Positions 27,704 to 37,601 of a stretch of 64,000 bases of DNA are shown one piece after another. The stretch lies in NCBI GenBank assembly GCA_964291305.2, contig OZ219784.1, positions 124,001-188,000 of the forward strand, read 5' to 3'. Positions within the stretch are counted from its first letter, which is position 1. Each line of letters begins with the position of its first letter. Origin of the DNA: VXNF01 sp964291305 (GTDB lineage: Bacteria; Actinomycetota; Acidimicrobiia; Acidimicrobiales; CATQHL01). Under the pieces are notes generated by a model. That model ran no database searches, was not told where the DNA came from, and saw only the letters and a list, made by a program, of their open reading frames with translations. Both the position numbers and the translations under genes were made by a program.

Positions 27704-29068
27704 TCAGCTGCCCAGGCTCGGAATCTGGGCCTTTGCGGCCTGGATTGCCTCCGCCGGATAGCTGTAGTCGTGCAGTTGACCCGTCAAGTAAGAGTCGTAG
27801 GCCGAGAGGTCTAACAGGCCATGGCCGCACAACGCGGTGAGGATGACTTTCTCCTCGCCGGTGGTGGCACAGCGCCGGGCCTCCGCCACAGCCGAGGCCA
27901 GAGCATGGGTGGGCTCGGGGGCGGGGATGATGCCCTCGCAGCGGGCAAACAGCGTGCCCGCCTCGAAGCACTCCAACTGGTGCTTAGCTTCGGCCTCTAC
28001 GAGACCCAGTTCGTAGATGTGCGAGAGCAGCGGCGACATGCCGTGATAGCGCAGACCGCCCGCGTGGATAGGGGCTGGCACGAAGCTGTGCCCCAAGGTG
28101 TGCATCTTGATGAGCGGGGTGAAGCCCGCCATGTCGCCGAAGTCGTAAGCGTAGGAACCCTTGGTGAGCGTGGGGCAGGCCGCTGGCTCCACGCAGCGGA
28201 TGACCGGCGCCATTTTGCCGGCCAGCTTCTCGCGCAGGAACGGAAACGAAAGCCCGCCAAAGTTGGAACCTCCGCCAGTGCAGCCCACGATCAGGTCGGG
28301 GTTTTCGCCCAGCTCGGCGAGCTGCAGCAGAGCCTCCTCGCCGATAACCGTCTGATGCAACAGCACGTGGTTCAAAACGCTGCCCAGCGAGTAGTGCGCC
28401 TGCGAGTCGCCAGCAGCCACCTCGATGGCTTCGCTAATAGCAATGCCGAGGCTGCCGGGGTTGTCGGGCTCGGCCTCTAGCAGCTTGCGCCCCGTCTCGG
28501 TGACTGTCGAAGGGCTAGGGTGCACGGAGGCGCCAAAAGTCTCCATCATGAGCCGCCGATAAGGCTTTTGGTCATAGGAGGCGCGCACCTGCCACACTTC
28601 GCATTCGAGTTCGAACATCTGACAGGCGAACGCCAGGGCGCAACCCCATTGCCCCGCGCCGGTCTCGGTGGTGAGCTTGGTAATGCCCGACTCGGCGTTG
28701 TAGAAAGCCTGCGGGACGGCGGTGTTGGGCTTGTGCGACCCGACCGGGCTGACGCCCTCATACTTGAAGTAGATACGGGCCGGGGTGTTGAGAGCCTGCT
28801 CAAGTCGCCGGGCGCGCATCAAAGGCGTGGGACGCCACAGGCGGTACACCTGCTGGATAGGGTCGGGAATGTCTATGTAGCTGTCGCTGCTGACCTCTTG
28901 GAGGATCAGCGCCAGCGGAAACAACGGGGCTAAAGCATCGGGGCCAATCGGCTCCATGGTGGCCGGATGCAGCGGAGGCGGGGGCGGCGCTGGCAAGTCC
29001 GGGATCACGTTGTACCACTGAGTGGGCATTTGATCTTCGGACAGAAGTGTTTTGATGCGTTCAGCCAT
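27704..29068 (-). CDS. trpB: TrpB2-type tryptophan synthase beta chain
   Basis: The enzyme uses pyridoxal phosphate to join indole with serine (or phosphoserine in some TrpB2 enzymes). The 454-residue length and long N-terminal part with PPPPPLHP are typical of the TrpB2 group, not of TrpB1 (about 400). The PLP lysine is in SPVGSHKPNTA, and the phosphate-binding GCTGGGSNFGG loop is clear. No trpA lies next to it. It sits between two complex I clusters, with no metabolic link visible. TrpB2 genes are often found without trpA and may salvage indole. Confidence 0.93.
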   Translation of the reverse strand: MAERIKTLLSEDQMPTQWYNVIPDLPAPPPPPLHPATMEPIGPDALAPLFPLALILQEVSSDSYIDIPDPIQQVYRLWRPTPLMRARRLEQALNTPARIYFKYEGVSPVGSHKPNTAVPQAFYNAESGITKLTTETGAGQWGCALAFACQMFELECEVWQVRASYDQKPYRRLMMETFGASVHPSPSTVTETGRKLLEAEPDNPGSLGIAISEAIEVAAGDSQAHYSLGSVLNHVLLHQTVIGEEALLQLAELGENPDLIVGCTGGGSNFGGLSFPFLREKLAGKMAPVIRCVEPAACPTLTKGSYAYDFGDMAGFTPLIKMHTLGHSFVPAPIHAGGLRYHGMSPLLSHIYELGLVEAEAKHQLECFEAGTLFARCEGIIPAPEPTHALASAVAEARRCATTGEEKVILTALCGHGLLDLSAYDSYLTGQLHDYSYPAEAIQAAKAQIPSLGS

Positions 29069-29124
29069 GATCTCAGGGTAGGCGGTCAGCTAGCCGCTGG
29101 GGTAGTTAGGCGGGGCCGGCCGGG

Positions 29125-29772
29125 CTAAACGTGGCCTGCCGCGGCGGCTGCGACCGCCACACGCACGTCGTCTATGGCGCGCACCATGGTCCGACCGATC
29201 AGGTCGAGTCTCGTGACCTGCTCAATACGAGGGGTTACCTCGGCCAGCTCGCGCCCCGCGAGCAGGGCTCGGAAGATACCGCAGGCGTCAGCCAGGCAAA
29301 TCAGCATCACATCGCGCGGGTCGGGAATGTCCTCGCTCAACAGCACCTCCATTAGGCGCAACTTGACCTCTTTGCGGATTTGGCCGTCAATAGCGGGATA
29401 CCGCCGGGTGCGGAACACCCACAAAAAGCGCTTGTCCTGTTCCTCCAGGACGCCCCGCTGCACCAGGCTGGCCAGCGCCGCTGCCCGGATGTCCTCAGCC
29501 CGCTCGGCCACGTGCTCGATCCAGTAACGGGAATCATGCGGACCCTCAGCAGCAATCTCCGCCAGCGTTTGATCTAGCAGTTCGTCGCCGGTGGGCGTGT
29601 CGTCAACTAGGAACAGGTGCTCTAGATCAGTGTCGATGCGATTGGCATCGGCTAACTCCATCAGGACCGCGCCGGCGATGGCGAAGCGCAGCGACCAGGT
29701 AGGGACTCGTACAAACGAACCGCCCTCGTCGCTTAGTAGGAGAAGATTGATTTCTTCTACAAGTCCAACCAT
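29125..29772 (-). CDS. GPP34 (Golgi phosphoprotein 3-like) family protein
   Basis: The 215-residue protein matches the GPP34 pattern: LVEEINLLLLSDEGGSF at the start, then LRFAIAGAVLMELADANRID, FRTRRYP and PRDVMLICLADACGIFRALL. In eukaryotes the family binds phosphatidylinositol 4-phosphate; in actinobacteria its role is not known. Start ATG 29772 is preferred because GAAAGG lies seven bases upstream; ATG 29778 and longer frames exist. It lies 71 bp upstream of the next nuoN end, in the same orientation as the respiratory genes. Confidence 0.82.
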   Translation of the reverse strand: MVGLVEEINLLLLSDEGGSFVRVPTWSLRFAIAGAVLMELADANRIDTDLEHLFLVDDTPTGDELLDQTLAEIAAEGPHDSRYWIEHVAERAEDIRAAALASLVQRGVLEEQDKRFLWVFRTRRYPAIDGQIRKEVKLRLMEVLLSEDIPDPRDVMLICLADACGIFRALLAGRELAEVTPRIEQVTRLDLIGRTMVRAIDDVRVAVAAAAAGHV

Positions 29773-29843
29773 TGGCATCCTTTCGCTGGGTCTCCAGCAC
29801 AAGCTAACGCGCTCAACCCCAACGGTTAGCACAGGCGCCGCGT

Positions 29844-31310
29844 CTAGCTGCCGAGCCAGACTGTGGCGTCGTTAGTGAGTTCTACCAGTGGGCCAGGCAA
29901 AATGCCGAAGACCAGCGTGGCCAGCGCGCACACGGCTACCACAAAGGCCGCCGAACGCGAGACCGTCGGCCGGCCCAAAAGCACCGGAGCGGTGAGATAC
30001 ATCCGTACCACGATCCGCAGATAAAGAAAGGCCGCTACCACCGCGCCGAGCATCGCTATGGCCGCCAACCAGAACGAGCGAGCCTCTACTGAGGCGCCGA
30101 TGACCTCCAGCTTCGCCCAGAATCCCGTGGTAAACGGCACGCCCGCCTGCGCCAGCAGCAATACAGCGAAAGCAGCTGCCAGCATTGGCGAACGCTTAGC
30201 CAGGCCGTCGTAAGAGTCGAGGCTCTGGCGGCCACCGGCGTCGGTGCCGAGGATCGTGACCACCGCAAAGCTGCCCAAAGCCAGGAAGGCGTAGACGCCA
30301 AGGTAGAAGAGCGAGCCGGCAATGCCCTCGTCGGTTGCCGCCTCGACGCCTACGAGGATGAAGCCGGCGTGGCTGATGGACGAGTAAGCCAGCAGTCGTC
30401 GAACATCGGACTGCACCACCGCCAGCGTGGCGCCCACTAACACCGTTAGAGCCGCAATAGCATAGACGATGGGTTGCCAGTCGGCGGCGTTGGCGCCGAG
30501 GGCGGCGTTGAACACCCGCAGCAAGCCAGCAAAGCCGGCGGCTTTCACCCCCGCGGACATGTAGGCCACCGCCACCGGCGGAGATCCCTCGTAGACATCG
30601 GGGGTCCAGGCATGGAACGGCACCGCCGCCACTTTGAAGAAAAGCCCTACTAGCAGCAGCGCCATACCACCGAGCAACAGGGCGTTGGACTCCGGCCCTT
30701 CGCCGGCTAAGAAATCCGCCACCAAGGCCAGCTTGGTAGACCCGGTGGCCCCGTAGAGCAGAGCCACTCCGTAGAGGAAAAACGCCGAGGCGAACGCTCC
30801 CAGCAAGAAGTATTTGAGCCCGGCTTCTTGGGATTGGCTGCGTCGCAGGTCTAGGGCAGCCAGCACATAGGCGGAGATAGACAGCACCTCGAGCCCTAAG
30901 AACAACACGATTAGGTCGTTAGCCGAGGCCATCGTGACACCACCGGCACCCGAAAGCAGCAAAAGCACGCAGAACTCCTCAGCGGGCAAACCCAGCCGAC
31001 GCAGCGTGCCCGAGGCCAGCACCGCACTCAGCAGCACCGAGATGGCAACCACCCCGCTGAGGAACACCGAGAACCCGTCGATACCGATGGTGTCGGCGAT
31101 CGTGGTGAACGCTCCCCTAGCGGGATCCTGCACCCTGACCCACAGCCAGATCACCCCGCCCAGAGCGCCCAGGGCGGCGCCAGCAGAAAAGGCGGTGGCA
31201 AACCAAGCTGGCAGTCGCCGCCGCAGCAACGATCCCAGCGTCAGCAGCACTAGGCCGCCCCCGCCCAGAAAGTACTGCGGCAGTAGGGCTGGCCAGTCCA
31301 CCTGAGGCAT
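29844..31310 (-). CDS. nuoN: Complex I subunit N, full cluster
   Basis: The 488-residue antiporter-like membrane subunit starts at ATG 31310, overlapping the nuoM stop by one base (TAATG); the longer frame to 31601 is inside nuoM. Key blocks are AGLKYFLLGAFASAFFLYG and FKVAAVPFHAWTPDVYEGSP. It is clearly related to, but different from, the NuoN at 17070-18623. Confidence 0.94.
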   Translation of the reverse strand: MPQVDWPALLPQYFLGGGGLVLLTLGSLLRRRLPAWFATAFSAGAALGALGGVIWLWVRVQDPARGAFTTIADTIGIDGFSVFLSGVVAISVLLSAVLASGTLRRLGLPAEEFCVLLLLSGAGGVTMASANDLIVLFLGLEVLSISAYVLAALDLRRSQSQEAGLKYFLLGAFASAFFLYGVALLYGATGSTKLALVADFLAGEGPESNALLLGGMALLLVGLFFKVAAVPFHAWTPDVYEGSPPVAVAYMSAGVKAAGFAGLLRVFNAALGANAADWQPIVYAIAALTVLVGATLAVVQSDVRRLLAYSSISHAGFILVGVEAATDEGIAGSLFYLGVYAFLALGSFAVVTILGTDAGGRQSLDSYDGLAKRSPMLAAAFAVLLLAQAGVPFTTGFWAKLEVIGASVEARSFWLAAIAMLGAVVAAFLYLRIVVRMYLTAPVLLGRPTVSRSAAFVVAVCALATLVFGILPGPLVELTNDATVWLGS

Positions 31311-32856
31311 TACCGCCCCACCTCCGGTTCGAGAGGGTCGCTGGCTTCTGGCGTGCCGTGAGCCTCCACGTGTGACACCAGCGCGTCCACCGAGGGTTCC
31401 ATGCGATCCAACACTGGCCGCGGGTACACGCCCAGGAAGATGATGAGCGCCAGCAGGGGTGCTAGCACAAGGCCTTCGCGCCAGCGCAGGTCGGCCATCG
31501 TGGCGTTGAGGCCCCGCGCCGGGCCGTGGAACACCCGCTGATAGGCCCAAAGCAGGTATACCGCCGCCAGGATCACCCCGACAGTTGCCGCCACTGCCCA
31601 CCAGCGGTGCGCCTCAAAGGCACCCAGCAGCACCAGGAACTCGCCTACGAACCCGTTGAGGCCCGGCAGTCCCACCGAGGAGAGCATGACCACCAGGAAG
31701 GTCAACGCCAGGACCGGCGCGGGCTTCGCTAGGCCACCTAGTTCGGCTATGGCGCGGGTGTGGCGCCGCTCGTAGATGTAGCCCACCAGGAGGAACAGCG
31801 CTCCGGTGGATAGGCCATGGTTCACCATCTGCAGCAGGCCGCCGCTGAGACCTTCAGTGTTGAGAGCGAAGATGCCCAGGATGATGAAGCCCAGGTGCGC
31901 CACCGAGGAATAGGCGATTAGCCGCTTGAAGTCACTCTGCATCGTGGCCACCACAGCGCCGTAGAGGATGCCCACCACGCCTAGGGTGAGCATTAGCGGG
32001 GCGAAGAAGCGAGACGCCTCGGGGAACAAGTACAAGCCAAACCGGACGAAGCCATAGGTGCCGAGCTTCAGCATCACTCCCGCCAAGATCACCGATCCCG
32101 CCGTGGGGGCGTCGGTGTGTGCGTCCGGCAGCCAGGTGTGCAGCGGAATGAGCGGCACCTTTACGGCGAAGCCGAGGGCAAAGGCTAGGAATATCCAGCG
32201 GGCGGTGGTGGTAGCTAGGGACTGTGACAGGGCGATCTCCACTACGTCGAAGGTGAGCGGGCCGCCGGTCGCCGAGGCGTGCAGGAACGCAGTAGCGAGG
32301 ACGCCCACCAACATCAGCGCCGAGCCGAACATGGTGAACAAGAAGAACTTGACCGCCGAGTAGCGGGCGTTTCCGTGCCCCCACTGACCGATGAGAAAGT
32401 ACATCGGCACCAACACAACCTCGAAGAACAGGAAGAACAAAAGCAGGTCCAGAGCCGAGAACACGCCCAGGCAGCCGAACTCCAGCAGCAACAGCCACAC
32501 GTAATAGGCCTTGTGGTCGTGGCCCGGATCTGTCGCCAGGGCTCCCAGCGGGAAAAGCAGCGCCGTCAAGGCCAGCAAGAACAGCGAGATGCCGTCGATG
32601 CCCAGCTTCCAACTGATCCCCCAGGCGGCCACCCACGTCTGATCCACGATCATTTCGAAGCCGCCAGAAGCCACCGGGTACTCGGCGATCATCCAACCCG
32701 CCAGCGCGGCCACAGCCGACATGAACAACACCGCCACCGGGCGCACCAACTCCACGCGACTGCGGGGCAGCAGCAGCACCGCAGCGGCTCCCAACAGCGG
32801 CAACAGCACCAGCATCCCCAGCGCGGGGAATGACTGCGTACCGCTGGCCGCCAGGA

Positions 32857-32866
<10 letters not shown>
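31310..32866 (-). CDS. nuoM: Complex I subunit M, full cluster
   Basis: The 518-residue subunit has the glutamate block FFEVVLVPMYFLIGQWG, the lysine block VKFFLFTMFGSALML, and KVPLIPLHTWLPDAHTDAP. The GTG start at 32866 overlaps nuoL by ten bases; GTG 32860, overlapping the nuoL stop as GTGA, is equally plausible. Confidence 0.95.
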
Positions 32867-34737
<1,871 letters not shown>

Positions 34738-34749
34738 TGCCAGAGCGCC

Positions 34750-35052
34750 TCAGCCGCGCAGCGCCGAGATGTCGTCGGCGGTGGCGCCGGCGCGGCGACG
34801 CATGATCGCCACCACGATCGCCAGGCCCACAACCACCTCGGCCGCCGCCACTACAAGCACGAAGAACACTGATACTTGTCCGCCCAGGTCGGCCAGATCG
34901 CGACCGAAGGCCACGAAGGTCAAGTTGACGGCATTCAGCATTAGCTCCACGCACATAAACATGATCAACGGGTTGCGCCGCACTAGCAGTCCCACCGCGC
35001 CGAGCGCGAACACCACTGCCGCCAAGGCCAGATACCAACCGGTGTCGACCAT
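34750..35052 (-). CDS. nuoK: Complex I subunit K, full cluster
   Basis: The start is placed at ATG 35052, in MVDTGWYLALAAVV, giving 100 residues, the family size. The longer frame to 35160 lies in nuoJ. Intramembrane glutamates are in MCVELMLNAVNLTF and AAAEVVVGLAIVV. Confidence 0.94.
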   Translation of the reverse strand: MVDTGWYLALAAVVFALGAVGLLVRRNPLIMFMCVELMLNAVNLTFVAFGRDLADLGGQVSVFFVLVVAAAEVVVGLAIVVAIMRRRAGATADDISALRG

Positions 35053-35077
35053 CAGGAGCGCGCCTTGGAGTGCATGC

Positions 35078-35731
35078 TCACACCGCCTCGGGGGCAGCCT
35101 CGGCCGAGGGTTCGGCGGTCTCGTCGGTAGTGGGTCGACGGCCAGCCAAGACCACCGCACCGACGACTGCCACGGTGAGCAGCAGTCCAGTCAACTGGAA
35201 CGCCCATACGTAGTCGGTGAACACCCACCAGGCCACCTGGCGGATGTTGGAGCTGGGCTCGGTGCCGTCGCAGTCTTGGACAAGCGGGCCGGAGGAACTA
35301 GGTGCTTTGGCCACCCCAGTACAGCTGTCGTATTCGGGCGCTACCGCCGCCGGCTGCCCCGTCGCCACCGGACCGGCGAAACTGCCCGAGCCGGCGGAGA
35401 TGGTGAACAGCAGCGCTAACACCAACACGGCCACTCCCAAGCCCAGAGCCAGCGGGCGCTGGCCGCCAAGCGGCTCGGTGTGCAGGTTCTCGGCCCGGTC
35501 CACGCCCAAGAGCATGATGACGAACAGGAACAGCACCACAATGGCGCCGGCGTAGACGATCACCTGAACAGCGGCCAGGAATTGTGCGTCCAGCGTCAGG
35601 AAGAGCACCGCAATCCCAAACAGCGTCGCCACCAGCGACAGGGCGGCGCGCACCGGGTGACGAGACACGATAACCCCGAACGCTCCACCCACGGTGATAG
35701 CCGCACAGACGGCGAATACGGCTGCCTGCAT
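35078..35731 (-). CDS. nuoJ: Complex I subunit J, full cluster
   Basis: The 217-residue membrane subunit has the AAVQVIVYAGAIVVLFLFVIML block. It has a longer loop between helices 4 and 5 (around residues 120-165, with SCTGVAKAPSSSGP), which would face outward, and a Glu-rich tail. Its start overlaps the nuoI stop. Confidence 0.93.
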   Translation of the reverse strand: MQAAVFAVCAAITVGGAFGVIVSRHPVRAALSLVATLFGIAVLFLTLDAQFLAAVQVIVYAGAIVVLFLFVIMLLGVDRAENLHTEPLGGQRPLALGLGVAVLVLALLFTISAGSGSFAGPVATGQPAAVAPEYDSCTGVAKAPSSSGPLVQDCDGTEPSSNIRQVAWWVFTDYVWAFQLTGLLLTVAVVGAVVLAGRRPTTDETAEPSAEAAPEAV

Positions 35732-36384
35732 TAGGTCGAAGACTCCCGGGCCGAGGACTCCCGCTGGGGCTCATCGGCAGGGGTGTCGGCCAGCTCGGCG
35801 GTTTGACCCTGCTCGGGTGGGCGCACCCCGTAGCCCAACTCGGCCGACCAGACGGCGCGACCCTCCCAGGCGGCCGAGCCTGAAGGGGAAGTGGCTCGCA
35901 TCCAGCCGGAGGTGTGCTCGTCGTCGCCGGGGCGCCAGTCTTCCCAAGCCAGCCGTCGGGGTTTGCCGTCGTCGTCTACCAGCAGCTCTTCTTTGGTGTA
36001 AACGGCGTCGTCACGGGAGGTAAAGGAGAACTCAAAGAGTTTCGACTCGGTGATGGCCTCGGTGGGGCAGGCCTCCACGCACAGGTCGCAGTGGATGCAG
36101 CGCAGGTAGTTGATCTCGTAGACGTAGCCGTAGCGCTCACCGGGGGCTACCGGGCTGTCGGGGGGATTGTCGGCGCCGCGCACGTATATGCAATTAGCTG
36201 GACAAACACCAGCGCAGAGCTCGCAACCGATACAGCGCTCCATCCCGTCCTCGTAGCGCCCCAGCACGTGGCGCCCATGGAAACGCTCGGGCTTGGGACG
36301 TTTCACGGTGGGATAGCGCGAGGTGACACGGTTCTCAAACAGCTTGGCGAACGTGACCTTAAACCCGCCGAAGAAGTTCACCAC
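35731..36384 (-). CDS. nuoI: Complex I subunit I, 2[4Fe-4S] protein, full cluster
   Basis: The 217-residue protein carries two tetranuclear iron-sulfur cluster sites: CIGCELCAGVCPANC and CIHCDLCVEACP. The C-terminal 60 residues are acidic and poorly conserved. The gene overlaps nuoH by seven bases. Confidence 0.95.
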   Translation of the reverse strand: MVNFFGGFKVTFAKLFENRVTSRYPTVKRPKPERFHGRHVLGRYEDGMERCIGCELCAGVCPANCIYVRGADNPPDSPVAPGERYGYVYEINYLRCIHCDLCVEACPTEAITESKLFEFSFTSRDDAVYTKEELLVDDDGKPRRLAWEDWRPGDDEHTSGWMRATSPSGSAAWEGRAVWSAELGYGVRPPEQGQTAELADTPADEPQRESSARESST

Positions 36385-37601
36385 TGCGTCCGCCCCTCCG
36401 ACAGCTCGCTCGCCGCCTCATCCACTCGCCGCTCTTTCTGGCCTGCCCGCACCGCCGTGCGCAGCAGCAAGCCAGCCCCGGCCAGGGCGGCCACGCTCAC
36501 CACGATGACCACCGCCGTCGACCAGCGGAGGTCGCGACCAATGCTGAGGGCACCGAGGAACAACAGCCAGCCCAACGACAGCGGAATGAGCACCTTCCAG
36601 CCCACGTCCATCAGCTGGTCATATCGCAGCCGGGGCAACGTGGCCCGAAGCCAGACAAACAGGAACAAGAACAGCATCAGCTTCAGGAAGAACCAGATAA
36701 TCCCCCAAAGCCAGTCCACCCCGGCTATGAGGATCGGGCCGTCGGGGCCACCCAAGAACAGCGTCACGACGATTGCCGACATCGTGATCACGTTCATGAA
36801 CTCCGCCAAGAAGAACAGCGCAAACCTGATAGAGCTGTACTCGGTGTGGAAGCCCCCCACGAGTTCCTGCTCTGCCTCTACTAGGTCGAACGGCGGGCGG
36901 TTCAATTCGGCGGTGGTAGCCACGAGGAACACCACGAACGGAACGATGCCGGTGACCCAGAGATTCCAGTCGTAGCCACTCTGGTCGGCCACGATGTCGT
37001 GGGTGGACAAGCTGCCGGACTGCAGCAGCACCGCAGCCAGAGACAGACCCAGGGCGGCTTCATAGGAGACCATCTGCGCCGAAGCCCGCACTGAGCCCAG
37101 AAGCGGGTACTTAGAACCCGAGGACCAGCCTGCCAGCATCACCCCGTAGACCGCCACCGACGACATGGCCAGCACTAGCAGAATGCCGATGTGAGGGTCG
37201 GCCACCTGCAGATAGGTGGTGTTACCCCACCAGCTGACCGTGCCGTCGCCGGTGGTGAAGTTGCCGCCCACCGGCACCACGGTGAAGACCAGAAATGCCG
37301 GCACCAGCGAGAGATATGGCGCCAGCTTGTAGACGAAGCGGTCCGAACGAGCCGGAACTAGATCTTCCTTGAAGAAGAGCTTGATTCCGTCGGCCAGGGT
37401 CTGCAGTATGCCCCAGGGCCCAGCTAGCGCCGGTCCGATGCGGTTCTGCATGTCGCCGATGAGCTTGCGCTCAAACCAGATCATCAGCATCACCGCCACC
37501 ATCAGCATGGCGAAGGCGGCCACCACCTTGATGATGAGAATCAGCGCTTCGTCCAGGCCAAAGCCGCCGATGTAGGCCGGATCCAGCGCCAGGACGTTCA
37601 T
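36378..37601 (-). CDS. nuoH: Complex I subunit H, full cluster
   Basis: The 407-residue subunit is the membrane anchor of the quinone cavity. Conserved parts include MQNRIGPALAGPWGILQTLADG and ELNRPPFDLVEAEQELVGGFHTEY. A basic C-terminal extension of about 50 residues (with GQKERRVDEAASEL) is present. It starts four bases before the nuoG stop. Confidence 0.95.
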   Translation of the reverse strand: MNVLALDPAYIGGFGLDEALILIIKVVAAFAMLMVAVMLMIWFERKLIGDMQNRIGPALAGPWGILQTLADGIKLFFKEDLVPARSDRFVYKLAPYLSLVPAFLVFTVVPVGGNFTTGDGTVSWWGNTTYLQVADPHIGILLVLAMSSVAVYGVMLAGWSSGSKYPLLGSVRASAQMVSYEAALGLSLAAVLLQSGSLSTHDIVADQSGYDWNLWVTGIVPFVVFLVATTAELNRPPFDLVEAEQELVGGFHTEYSSIRFALFFLAEFMNVITMSAIVVTLFLGGPDGPILIAGVDWLWGIIWFFLKLMLFLFLFVWLRATLPRLRYDQLMDVGWKVLIPLSLGWLLFLGALSIGRDLRWSTAVVIVVSVAALAGAGLLLRTAVRAGQKERRVDEAASELSEGRTQW

